From positions 558,001 through 622,000 of the forward strand of contig CALLIK010000007.1 of the NCBI GenBank assembly GCA_938009235.1: a stretch of 64,000 bases of DNA. Direction: 5' to 3'. Positions within the stretch are counted from its first letter, which is position 1. Each line of letters starts with the position of its first letter. Origin of the DNA: an uncultured Caulobacterales bacterium (lineage in GTDB: Bacteria > Pseudomonadota > Alphaproteobacteria > Caulobacterales > Maricaulaceae). Below are positions 54,973 through 63,614 of this stretch, piece by piece. A program made the translations under genes and the position numbers. The notes under the pieces were generated by a model, which was given only the letters and a program-made list of their open reading frames with translations, did not search any database and was not told the DNA's origin.

Positions 54973-55091
54973 GATTTGGATTTCGAAGCTATTTTGACTG
55001 GGGTGCAAAAGCTAAGGCGAGGCTTAACGAAGAGAGACCTCACGATCACAGATGTAATGGACGTATTTGCAGTGGATGTTGGGGTAGTCAT
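54969..55091 (-). CDS. 40-residue peptide coupled to the PLP enzyme
   Basis: An unmarked short gene. The ATG at 55089-55091 has a strong AGGAG ribosome site six bases upstream, and the TGA overlaps the ATG of the PLP enzyme as ATGA. The peptide is Ser/Thr-rich at its start (MTTPTSTANTSITS), has a short hydrophobic-basic middle (VIVRSLFVKPRLSF), one cysteine (FCTP) and a tail VKIASKSKS with four lysines or serines alternating. Strong ribosome site, exact coupling and the modifying enzymes next door suggest a substrate or signal peptide; that is an inference. It could instead be a leader that only helps translate the next gene. Confidence 0.65.
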   Translation of the reverse strand: MTTPTSTANTSITSVIVRSLFVKPRLSFCTPVKIASKSKS

Positions 55092-55099
55092 GTTTCACT

Positions 55100-55133
55100 C
55101 CTGAAGTTTTTTCCTTTTTAGAAAAACTTCTAT
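55100..55133. repeat. A/T-rich inverted repeat beside the peptide gene ribosome site
   Basis: GAAGTTTTT faces AAAAACTTC with about an eleven-base loop, immediately upstream of the AGGAG site. It may be a terminator for the NACHT gene transcript or a control element hiding the ribosome site. Confidence 0.45.
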
Positions 55134-55189
55134 TGAGTGCCCATGAACACGTCTTAAACCTAAACTAGCGTTTTGCGATTAAGGTGCTG

Positions 55190-57859
55190 TTATTGTTGTG
55201 TTTTGAGGGTATTGTTTTTGAAATTCATGTAAGATCTCTCTATATTAGAAGGTAAATAGTGACCTTTTGGAGTATTCCCTTGCTTACAGTCTTCTAACAT
55301 TGACTCGGGAATTTGATTAAACTCGGCTTCCATATCGACAAATGTGCAGTGTCTAAAATTAGCTGCATGCGATGCATTTTGAAACGACGTAAAATTAAAC
55401 CGACTATTTACAAATATACAGCGGTCAAAAATCACACCACTCATATTCACCAAACTAAAATCAACATCAGTGAAGTGACACTGAGCAAACTGAGTATCTT
55501 TAATTCTTGTGTCGAAAAAATTCACTTTTCTTAGACTTGAGAATTGAAACAAACAATCTCGGTATATGTTGCCTAGCAGTTCGGTCATGTACCAGGCCGT
55601 ATGTTGAAAAAAAGATCGTTTGAAAACGGAGGACATGATCCTGATATGATTCCAGCTCGTCATGGCGAAGTTGGTTTCGTCACATATTGTATTCTCAATA
55701 TACCCCGTGTTAAAACTTAACCTACTCATATCAGCCGACGTCAAATGAATTGCTGATAATGAATGAGCTAAGAAGTTAGGCACGTAGAGTGGAGCGTCTG
55801 TTAGGGTCTCCATGCCAGAACTCATTGCAGTAGACAATTGGATGCGCCTTAAGTCTGCTGGGCCAAACGTTCCTTCTGTATCTGAAAATAAAAATGAAAC
55901 ATTTTCTCGCTTATATCGCTCAACGTTTAAGGCGGACCAAATTAGAAAAATAAAACTCCCTGCAGACTTAATTTGGTCAATGAAATCAGGTAAGTTTTTT
56001 GTTGATCCATTAAACTCATTTGAAAGAAACGGTTCTTTTAAAAGCGTCAGGGCCGCGTTCCAATCTAGTTTAATGAGGCTGTCATATCTCAGGGCCGCTT
56101 CGTTTTGACAGAAAGTGGCTAGGCTGGATTCTTGTGGCCCTGTTTGACATAATGTTATCCAATGGAAGATAGCTTCATTGAAATTATCTTGACTGTTAAA
56201 GGCTGTAATTAACGTAACGAAGGCATCCAAAAATAGCGTTGAGAGAACATACTCAACTATTGATTGGTGCGTAAAGCCAAGTGTGATGCCATTCTTTTTT
56301 TTGCCTATGTGGTGGTTGAAGCCTGCTGACTTTCTTTCAGGAAACGCTGCATGTAACGTTACATACGAAGACATTAGAGATCTAATTTCTTGTCGTGTTT
56401 TGTTGTCTTGTATGTACGCTTTGATCTGAATCGGAGTTAAGTTTTTTTGCCCGCCATTATGCCAACTCGCCAAAGAAATACATTGAAGTAAGTGCGTTGA
56501 GATTGGGTTCTCTAAATTAATAGTTTCTGATGCACTTCCGTTCAAGATATCTTGCTGTTTAAGGTGCTTTAAAATTTTTCTGTAGATTGAGTTTATGTTT
56601 TTTTCGTAAGTGATCTGATCTACAATTTCGTTTGCAGGGCGTATGGATCGATCCGGCGGATCTTCGGAAAATGCAGTCCTGCAAATCATGTGGGCTAGCA
56701 AAGGTTCTGCACCAAATTCTGAAAATTCATTATACTCGGCACACAAAAATTCAGGAAGATTAGTACAAGGTGCTAATTTTTTGGCAGAAATGTAATTGCT
56801 CCACCATTGTGCTCGAAGGTCGCGTCCTACTTGGTCAACAGCTTGAGTGTTAGACAGTTTCACCTGTCCATCCATTGCGACCATCCTCAATACTTTCACC
56901 TTAGAGTGTTGCTGAGAAACTTTGTTGGTGATTTCAGCGCGACCTAAAAGGATTGCACGAAGAGTTTTGCCGTGAAGACTGCAAATTTCTTGTTCGGATT
57001 TGAGGCGGGAAAAAAGTTCGTCCCGTTTTAAATGGGAAGTCTCATCGCTCACGCTAATCTCATCTATTCCGTCTAATATAACGCAAGCTGTTGAATATGA
57101 AGATGCCCTGAAGTGGAGTAGAAAGGAGTCGAGGGAAAAGGCGTCTGTCACATGTTGTGTTGGGTCAGTAATATCAATGCTAATAGATGAGAGCTTAGTG
57201 GCTCTCATGTAAATTGAGAAAATGTCTGATGTAGAGAGTCTATTCGCCAAATGTAGAGCCAGTATTGATTTGCCGGAGCCCGGACCACCATTAATAAATG
57301 TCCAGTCTACATTTTCCTCTCCTCGCCATCCAGTTTCTGCAAAACTTTCTAAGTCTTGCGGCTCATAAAGAACGCACGCGTTTGGATGTTCTTCTATCAG
57401 CTGCAGTGGAACGTAGATATCACCAACAGAAAAGGACTCCCCCATAATGTATCGGGAATATTCTGTTTGTATCCAATCTGCATGCTGTCGATAGATTTGA
57501 TCTGAAATGGTTGAAGGTGCAGGAACATTGTTGTTTGATATAAGGACCTGCTTGGGACGGGCGGCTTGATGCGCCCAAACAGTCTCAAATGCGACGACCC
57601 ATTGATCTGCAATATCGGTCTCAAAGAGGCCTTCAATAAGTTTAAAAAAAGAAGCCGTGTAACGTGTAGGGATAACGTTTTTATTTTTCCATTTGTTTAC
57701 AGTAACGGTGCTTATACTTTTCCCACGTGCGTAATTTTGAAACTCGAGACTGAAGGACTCTTCAGTCCATCGTCCAATTTGAAAAAAGAAACGAAACAAT
57801 TCTGAGGGCCTGAATGTTTCATATGCCTTTGGAGGCGGAATGCTAATTTTCTGGTTCAA
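55190..57859 (-). CDS. NACHT-type STAND NTPase with N-terminal HTH and C-terminal pentapeptide-like repeats
   Basis: 889 residues from a TTG with AGGAC six bases upstream. The N-terminus (EFQNYARGKSISTVTVNKWKNKNVIPTRYTASFFKLIEGL, split) resembles a Cro/CI-type HTH. Walker A is GGPGSGKS near 190 and Walker B VILDGIDEI near 263, the DGxDE form typical of NACHT. A helical middle follows with LLAHMICR and FTHQSIVEYVLSTLF, the latter like the NACHT-associated helix. From about 680 the sequence becomes pentapeptide-like (LTSADMSRLSFN, LRKVNFFDTR, DVDFSLVNMSG). Bacterial NACHT proteins act in antiphage defence and as regulators. No separate effector domain is evident apart from the HTH. Confidence 0.85.
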   Translation of the reverse strand: MNQKISIPPPKAYETFRPSELFRFFFQIGRWTEESFSLEFQNYARGKSISTVTVNKWKNKNVIPTRYTASFFKLIEGLFETDIADQWVVAFETVWAHQAARPKQVLISNNNVPAPSTISDQIYRQHADWIQTEYSRYIMGESFSVGDIYVPLQLIEEHPNACVLYEPQDLESFAETGWRGEENVDWTFINGGPGSGKSILALHLANRLSTSDIFSIYMRATKLSSISIDITDPTQHVTDAFSLDSFLLHFRASSYSTACVILDGIDEISVSDETSHLKRDELFSRLKSEQEICSLHGKTLRAILLGRAEITNKVSQQHSKVKVLRMVAMDGQVKLSNTQAVDQVGRDLRAQWWSNYISAKKLAPCTNLPEFLCAEYNEFSEFGAEPLLAHMICRTAFSEDPPDRSIRPANEIVDQITYEKNINSIYRKILKHLKQQDILNGSASETINLENPISTHLLQCISLASWHNGGQKNLTPIQIKAYIQDNKTRQEIRSLMSSYVTLHAAFPERKSAGFNHHIGKKKNGITLGFTHQSIVEYVLSTLFLDAFVTLITAFNSQDNFNEAIFHWITLCQTGPQESSLATFCQNEAALRYDSLIKLDWNAALTLLKEPFLSNEFNGSTKNLPDFIDQIKSAGSFIFLIWSALNVERYKRENVSFLFSDTEGTFGPADLRRIQLSTAMSSGMETLTDAPLYVPNFLAHSLSAIHLTSADMSRLSFNTGYIENTICDETNFAMTSWNHIRIMSSVFKRSFFQHTAWYMTELLGNIYRDCLFQFSSLRKVNFFDTRIKDTQFAQCHFTDVDFSLVNMSGVIFDRCIFVNSRFNFTSFQNASHAANFRHCTFVDMEAEFNQIPESMLEDCKQGNTPKGHYLPSNIERSYMNFKNNTLKTQQ

Positions 57860-58449
57860 TCTTTCGTCCTAATGTCCGCTAGAAAGCGGTCGGTTTCAGG
57901 TCTGTTAACCAACCCTGCGATAGTAGGGTTCACACTTCATTCCTTTTCAATATACTAAATCAATATTCAGTTCGGTGCTGAGAATCTACATCTAAAGATA
58001 TCTTATTTTACGGATTTTTACCCAAATTTCCTACATAAACTAAGGGTTGTAGGTTTTCAGACGTCGTAATGATGAAAATTCATAATGTGATTTGTAAGGT
58101 ACCTTGCAGTTTACATGTTGGTGATTGCGCTTGTATCGCGCTCCCACGTAAAGTGCCGTACCATCCGGCCTGGCGTGCATGGGTGATCACCCTAAGCGGC
58201 TTAAATGTTTTGAGTCGGCTAAGTTTGAATTTTCTCTGTATGAATAGAAATGCAGGCCTCAGTGTTTCAGTGTCGAACTGATATATTTGAGGCCTGTAAC
58301 TTTCAAATTCAAAATGTCTTTTCCAAGATTTAAGACGTTTAAAATATGGCTTTATGGTGTTGCCTGAAAGTCAAAGTGTTATCACTTTATATCAAAGCAA
58401 ACCGAGTCCTAAGGTTGTTGCTGAGCCCTAGATCACCTAAGTCTATGTC
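57860..58449. other. Divergent intergenic region with palindromes
   Basis: About 590 bases between the NACHT gene and the 618-residue secreted-protein gene. It contains the perfect palindrome GGGTGATCACCC at 58181-58192 and a nested hairpin at 58253-58296 (CAGGCCTCA facing TGAGGCCTG, with TCAGT facing ACTGA inside). A 70-codon frame at 58069 has no good ribosome site and I do not call it. The hairpin is not followed by a T-run. Confidence 0.5.
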
Positions 58450-60306
58450 ATGCTGGGAACTCGCTACATTATCTACGTTGGGATTATAGCGGGCCTTTGT
58501 GTGAGCACAGCAGCCCATGCGAGGCCATTATCCAAAGCTGAGCGTGTGATTTGCCCAAAGCTGAAGTCATGCGTCGATATTTTGCGCCGTCATGATGCAT
58601 CTGAATTTGATTATTCTGTTTTAGAGACTGAGTTTCAGGGGTTTGGTTTAGTTGGACGGAATGCCCTTTTCGACATTCTGTTCAGCGATGCTGGCAACGC
58701 GGGGGTCTCTCAGATGATCGTGTCGTTGGGGCCATTGAGTGATTTGGAACGACGGAAGGTAGAACAGCGTTGGTCTAAAGAGACAGCTGCAAAGTTCTTA
58801 CCGCTCTTTATGGATGGTAAACTGCGCTCACGTGATAAAATTTTGCTGACTTTGAGTGATCCCGACCCGCAAGTGCGTGAAACGGCACGTCAGGCCCTTA
58901 TACTTCTACCCAGTGCCGCAACGTTGCAGCCTGTACCAACAGATATAGTTGAACCTTTACTACAGGGATTGGCCATCGATCCCATGTCAGTGGCGGCCCC
59001 TTATCTCGCGCAGGTTGCTGCGAATGGCCGAGAAGAGCTCGTCTCCACTCTGCTTAATAGTCAAAATTCGGACATTGTTGGGGCTGCTTATGCTTCGCTT
59101 CATCGTCAAAATCCACGTCAGGCGTTTGACCTTTTGTTGACGCAAATGAAACAAATTGAGACAGCGAAGCAGGCGAGAGTTATCGGCGATGTTTTGGTGA
59201 AACGTCACGCTGAAAGGTCTGACGGGTTTTACCTTAAATTCGCAGGAGAAATCTCAACGGATAAGACCTTCCCAATTCCCGCACGTGCCGTTGGTTTACA
59301 TGCTGTTTTTAAGATTCAAGGCGAAAAACGACCTACACTCCTAGCGCAGCCCTCCGAACCCTTTGCGTTTCTTATACGAGGTGAAAGTCAGGCGACACAG
59401 GATATTTACCTGCCCGTTTCGAAAGCTGCGAAGCTCGACAATGCTCTGTCCTTTATCTGGAAAACAGCCACCGAAGAGAAGTGGGGCAATCGAGACCAAG
59501 TCTCCGAGGCATTCAAAGACACACGCCTTAAATTTCGCGTCATAGAGGACCTCATCCGCTCGGATGACCTGCATAGTGTTCGCGTTGGATTAAGTAAGGC
59601 TGGCTTAGCTCATAAAGCTTCCATTAGCTCTCAGGTTAATCACCCCGTCAAATCCATTGCCCTAGCTGCAAGACAGGCATTGGAACTAAAAAAAGAAGAC
59701 AAAAACCCGCGTGAAATCTGTCGTGTATCCCAATTCGACTTAACTGATATGCTGGAACAAATGCCGTATTTTGAATCCGCTTGGTTCGAGACTAACGCTA
59801 AGTCCCGTGTGAACGCGGATAGACAAAATTTGGTCACAGCTCATCCTACCGCTCAGGGGTGGTTAGCAGGATATGACCTTGGAAGAGGTCGTTCAGAGGC
59901 CGCTTATTTAGAGGGAAGTCTTATCCAGTTTGATAACAAGACAGGCGGGTTTAACCTTATTGACGGATTTTTATCCCCCATAGCTATCCTGCCTAATCGG
60001 AGGCTTCGCTTGGGCGAAACAACCTCTCGCTTTTGGCTGTTGGATAGGTTTCAGGACGAGACAAAGGGCATTGCGGCGTATCAACTTAACCTCGGCTCCA
60101 AGACGCAATTGGCTCGTCGTGTGGCTATATTGCCCCCAGACGCCAAAGCTTTTTCGGTGGCGCAAAATGGTGACCTTCTTGTGACATTTGACACCTCTAA
60201 ACCGACGACACCTCAGCCACCTCTTCGTTATACATCTAGCGGGCGCGTGTCTTTGGCCTGTGTTCCGCCGACCCCTTCTAGGGCTTCACCTTCGACGTTG
60301 AATTAA
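58450..60306 (+). CDS. Secreted or periplasmic HEAT-like helical protein, unknown function
   Basis: 618 residues. A signal peptide (IIYVGIIAGLCVSTAAHA) precedes a helical domain with repeat-like units (LRSRDKILLTLSDPDPQVRETARQALILLPSAA; a HEAT look at about 130-260). The C-terminal third is beta-rich and propeller-like (GWLAGYDLGRGRSEAAYLEGSLIQFDNKTGGFNLIDGF). It ends four bases before the mrp start, so the two are probably cotranscribed. Alternative ideas were not supported by any motif I know. Confidence 0.78.
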   Translation: MLGTRYIIYVGIIAGLCVSTAAHARPLSKAERVICPKLKSCVDILRRHDASEFDYSVLETEFQGFGLVGRNALFDILFSDAGNAGVSQMIVSLGPLSDLERRKVEQRWSKETAAKFLPLFMDGKLRSRDKILLTLSDPDPQVRETARQALILLPSAATLQPVPTDIVEPLLQGLAIDPMSVAAPYLAQVAANGREELVSTLLNSQNSDIVGAAYASLHRQNPRQAFDLLLTQMKQIETAKQARVIGDVLVKRHAERSDGFYLKFAGEISTDKTFPIPARAVGLHAVFKIQGEKRPTLLAQPSEPFAFLIRGESQATQDIYLPVSKAAKLDNALSFIWKTATEEKWGNRDQVSEAFKDTRLKFRVIEDLIRSDDLHSVRVGLSKAGLAHKASISSQVNHPVKSIALAARQALELKKEDKNPREICRVSQFDLTDMLEQMPYFESAWFETNAKSRVNADRQNLVTAHPTAQGWLAGYDLGRGRSEAAYLEGSLIQFDNKTGGFNLIDGFLSPIAILPNRRLRLGETTSRFWLLDRFQDETKGIAAYQLNLGSKTQLARRVAILPPDAKAFSVAQNGDLLVTFDTSKPTTPQPPLRYTSSGRVSLACVPPTPSRASPSTLN

Positions 60307-60310
60307 ACCT

Positions 60311-61411
60311 ATGCCCTATTCTGAAGACAAAGCCCTGAAAGCTCTGACAGCTATTTCTGATCCAATAAAGCCAGGCGATATAATTGCGTCGGGTCGTTTG
60401 GCTTCGCTCGAAATGTCAGATGGTGTTTTACAAGCTGTCTTGCAAATACCGCCGCCAGACGCTGAAGCCTTTTTCCCTATCAGAGAGGCAGCTCAGCTTG
60501 CTCTTGAGGGACTTGAGGGTGTTAAGACGGCTCGGGTTGTTCTCTCCGCCCATAAATCGGGACCACAAATGGCAGGCCGCAAACGTGGAAACCCGCATCA
60601 ACCACGCCGTCCTGACGGCGTTCAGGGTGACGGTGAAGTGAAACGGATTATCGCAATATCTTCGGCTAAGGGCGGTGTTGGGAAATCGACCATGGCCGCA
60701 AACTTAGCCGTTGCTTTGGCGCGCTCTGGTCTTCGCATAGGGTTGCTTGATGCAGATATTCATGGGCCGAGCTTACCGATGTTGTTTGGAACGGCGGGCA
60801 GCAAAGCCCGAACGATTGCTGTCGGGCAACGTAAAATTATTGTTCCCGTTGAGGCGATGGGCGTGAAGACAATGTCTATTGGATATCTCACACCTGATGA
60901 TGATAGCCCAATCATTTGGCGAGGGCCGTTGGTGCAAGGCGCTATCTCTCGCATGTTGTGGGATGTCGATTGGGGCGAGCTTGATTTGCTATTGATTGAT
61001 ATGCCGCCTGGCACAGGCGATGCGCAATTGGGGTTGGCTCAAGATATAAAACCGAGTGGAGCCGTTATTGTGTCGACGCCTCAGGACTTAGCACTTTTGG
61101 ATGCCCGTAAGGGTGTCGCCATGTTCCGCAAGGTCGACATTCCCGTACTCGGATTGATCGAAAACATGGCTGTTTTCACCTGTCCAGATTGTGGGGGTCA
61201 GCATCATATATTTGGGACAGGTGGAGCTAAACGTGATGCCGAGAAACTGAACGTAGAGTATCTGGGCGCGGCGCCCCTTCATATGTCCATTCGTGAGAGC
61301 GGAGATAGTGGTGTCCCTGTCGCATCAATTGTAGGACCTATGTCAGATATATTCGAAAATCTGGCAAATCGCGTGACTGAAAAATCTTTAGAAACGCCTC
61401 AGCGGGAATAG
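60311..61411 (+). CDS. mrp: Mrp/ApbC iron-sulfur cluster carrier ATPase
   Basis: 366 residues. An N-terminal MIP18-like domain (about 5-90) is followed by the deviant Walker A SSAKGGVGKSTMAANLAVALA, DADIHGPSLPMLFG, switch region LLIDMPPGTGDAQLGLAQ and the cluster-binding CxxC motif FTCPDCGG near residue 292. This is the standard Mrp form that moves Fe-S clusters to apoenzymes such as LeuC and IlvD. It follows the secreted-protein gene with a four-base gap and overlaps the convergent coq9 gene by 13 bases. Confidence 0.94.
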   Translation: MPYSEDKALKALTAISDPIKPGDIIASGRLASLEMSDGVLQAVLQIPPPDAEAFFPIREAAQLALEGLEGVKTARVVLSAHKSGPQMAGRKRGNPHQPRRPDGVQGDGEVKRIIAISSAKGGVGKSTMAANLAVALARSGLRIGLLDADIHGPSLPMLFGTAGSKARTIAVGQRKIIVPVEAMGVKTMSIGYLTPDDDSPIIWRGPLVQGAISRMLWDVDWGELDLLLIDMPPGTGDAQLGLAQDIKPSGAVIVSTPQDLALLDARKGVAMFRKVDIPVLGLIENMAVFTCPDCGGQHHIFGTGGAKRDAEKLNVEYLGAAPLHMSIRESGDSGVPVASIVGPMSDIFENLANRVTEKSLETPQRE

Positions 61412-62097
61412 CGACGTCTACGGGCGCGGCCTTTTTTTGGGCGGGTCAACATATCCAATCCGCCGTATCTTAGCTGCCCGAGTATTTCTGTTGGATTGGG
61501 CAAGTCTTTGGTCGCTGATTTCATGCGCCATTTGAAAGATTCAAAACTAATGACATTGGCAATACGTGCGTCCAAAAACGCGCGGGCCTGAGCTTTGTCG
61601 TCTGATTGATCGGACAGCCAAACAGGTAACGTTGATCCAATGACACCCGCAAGAATGACGCGTTTGGAATAGTAATTCGCATCCGTCGACGTATCGCCGA
61701 TTGCGCGCCAAATCGTATCTGCGGCTTGCCAAAGTTGTTGAAACCCTGTCGCGGCAAGGTCGGGTAAAACAAGTCTCGATGATGCGCGGCGCGCAGCTTC
61801 TTCATTGTCACCAGTGGCTTCAAGCCTAGCCAAAACACCTTGAGTGACTCGATCTCTGATTTTGAGGGACGAGAGGTCGAGCGTTTCGATTTTGGCTTTT
61901 GTCTGCGCGTCTAAACGGGAGGCCCAGTGATCTAATAGGCTGCTAACGCCAGATTCAAAATATAGCTGTTCTGACCCTTCTGGCAGGTCTGTTTCGTGCA
62001 CGGCTTTTTTTAACGTTAAAGTCGTCCAACCTTCGAACGGCGCTATTTTCAAAGCAGCGTCAAGAATGTCATCACGAATTTGTTCTGGTGAGCTCAT
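61399..62097 (-). CDS. COQ9 family protein (ubiquinone biosynthesis)
   Basis: 232 residues. It has a TetR-like helical N-terminus (SSPEQIRDDILDAALKIAPFEGWTTLTLKKAVHE) without clear DNA-binding use and the COQ9 core LYFESGVSSLLDHWASRLDAQTK, RASSRLVLPDLAATGFQQLWQAADTIWRAIGDTSTDANYYSKRVILAGVIGSTLPVWL (split). COQ9 binds quinone intermediates and helps hydroxylation in ubiquinone synthesis. The C-terminal tail is very basic (RPKKGRARRRRYSR). Its 3' end overlaps mrp tail to tail. Confidence 0.88.
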   Translation of the reverse strand: MSSPEQIRDDILDAALKIAPFEGWTTLTLKKAVHETDLPEGSEQLYFESGVSSLLDHWASRLDAQTKAKIETLDLSSLKIRDRVTQGVLARLEATGDNEEAARRASSRLVLPDLAATGFQQLWQAADTIWRAIGDTSTDANYYSKRVILAGVIGSTLPVWLSDQSDDKAQARAFLDARIANVISFESFKWRMKSATKDLPNPTEILGQLRYGGLDMLTRPKKGRARRRRYSR

Positions 62098-62132
62098 AGG
62101 CTCAATATAGGGGCGGTGTTAGGAAAAGTCAC

Positions 62133-63614
62133 CTAGGCCTTACGCCGTAGAACTGCGCGTTTGAACCAGATGACCACAACTTCAGCTCCCGCGCCAGATA
62201 ACACGCCGAAGCGGAAAATACGTCCCGCCATCGCAATTGTGCCGACGCACAGAAGACACAAGAACGCCGTAGAGAGTAAAAGCTCCCACATCGGCGGGTC
62301 AGACGGCAATCGTACGATCGCTGCGAATGGCGCAGAAAAGGGAATGAATGTGGCAATGCGTAACAATGTACTATCTGGTGCAGTTAATCCCAAGAAGATG
62401 ACGGGTACACAGGCCATCAGAATAAACAATATAGGTGTCGTTAAAGTCTGCGCATCTTGCATGGATGAGGATAGAGACCCCAGCGCAATGAAGAACGCCC
62501 CGTAGAGAACGTAGCCTAGAATAAGATAGATAATCAGGAAGATAATCATCTTCGCATTGAAGGCTGAGACTAAGCCTTTGACGACATCTTGATCGGGACC
62601 AAAGGCGACGTAACCCACCACCCCAGCAACGCCGACGATGATATAGGGGGCCATCATGGATAGGGTCAGGGCGGCAACGCCTAATAATTTCCCAAGAATA
62701 ATCTCTGAAAATCGAGTTGTTGCGAGCATCATTTCGAGAAGCTTATTGAGCTTCTCTTCCAACATAGATGTCAGCAGCATATAGGCACCTGAGAAAACTG
62801 TGAACCAGAGAAAAAGGGCGAGAACAGTTGCGACGGCATAGGGAACCGTATCGCTAGAATTTACGCCCTGATCGTTACTGTCAGTTTTGGACGGGTTGAA
62901 CAGGGCGGCTTCTGGCGCTGTGGCAACAAGACGGTCATGCTCCTTTACGCTAAGGCCTTCTGACTCCAAATATGTGATGCGGGCTAAGCGGCGTAGATAA
63001 TGATCAACTAGATTTGGAACGTCAACTTTCTTGATATCCATTGACCAATATTCGGTTTGAGGGCGTCCTGGGCCGTCGCCATGTTTGAATATGACGGCAC
63101 CGCTGAGTCTAGCTGTCTCTCCGTCAACTAAGATTGTGTCTTCGCCCATCAGGTAGGGAAGTAGGGCGTCGAGGGTCGATGCGGGTGGATCGACAAATGT
63201 AAATTTAGAGGTAGGTGCATCAATGTTTGCACTCAATACGGGGACATTCTCTGTTAGGTAAGCTTGCCCCGCTTCTGAACCTTCGGACCGTACCATGCGT
63301 TTAAACTCTGCACGGGTGTCTTTGTCTTGAATAAAGAAGGCTTTTGTTAAAAGAATAGCCTGCGCTTTGTCATCTTGCACTTCTAAATGTAAATCCATCA
63401 GACGAGCTTCATGCTCGCCTGTTGTGTCGATGACTGTCACATATTGTGTCGGGGTGAGGTCTAGATCAGCTTGGGCCATTAAAACCCCAAAGCCGCCGAA
63501 TATGAATGGTAGTAGGAACGAAATCCAAAAACCCCATGTTTTAACGTAACCGAGATAGTCACGCCTCGCGATCAATAAAGTGCGACGTAGGTTTACTTTG
63601 GGTAGGAGGCTCAT
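62133..63614 (-). CDS. ABC-2 type exporter permease (NatB-like)
   Basis: 493 residues. One N-terminal helix (WGFWISFLLPFIFGGFGVLM) anchors a large periplasmic domain (about 55-245), then five or six helices with the family motif MLEEKLNKLLEMMLATTRFSEIILGKLLGVAALTLSMM (split). That is the NatB/YhaP-type permease of Na+ or antibiotic exporters. The start overlaps the ATPase gene's stop as ATGA, so the pair forms one transporter. Substrate unknown. Confidence 0.9.
   Translation of the reverse strand: MSLLPKVNLRRTLLIARRDYLGYVKTWGFWISFLLPFIFGGFGVLMAQADLDLTPTQYVTVIDTTGEHEARLMDLHLEVQDDKAQAILLTKAFFIQDKDTRAEFKRMVRSEGSEAGQAYLTENVPVLSANIDAPTSKFTFVDPPASTLDALLPYLMGEDTILVDGETARLSGAVIFKHGDGPGRPQTEYWSMDIKKVDVPNLVDHYLRRLARITYLESEGLSVKEHDRLVATAPEAALFNPSKTDSNDQGVNSSDTVPYAVATVLALFLWFTVFSGAYMLLTSMLEEKLNKLLEMMLATTRFSEIILGKLLGVAALTLSMMAPYIIVGVAGVVGYVAFGPDQDVVKGLVSAFNAKMIIFLIIYLILGYVLYGAFFIALGSLSSSMQDAQTLTTPILFILMACVPVIFLGLTAPDSTLLRIATFIPFSAPFAAIVRLPSDPPMWELLLSTAFLCLLCVGTIAMAGRIFRFGVLSGAGAEVVVIWFKRAVLRRKA

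Noticed and set aside
51148-57859. NACHT and peptide-PLP-SET genes as cargo of the tRNA-Val island
   Set aside because: They lie outside the 48-base att repeat; no outer copy was found, so membership is not supported.
58069-58281. 70-codon plus-strand frame in the divergent gap
   Set aside because: No ribosome site or domain, and it contains the palindrome and part of the hairpin region.
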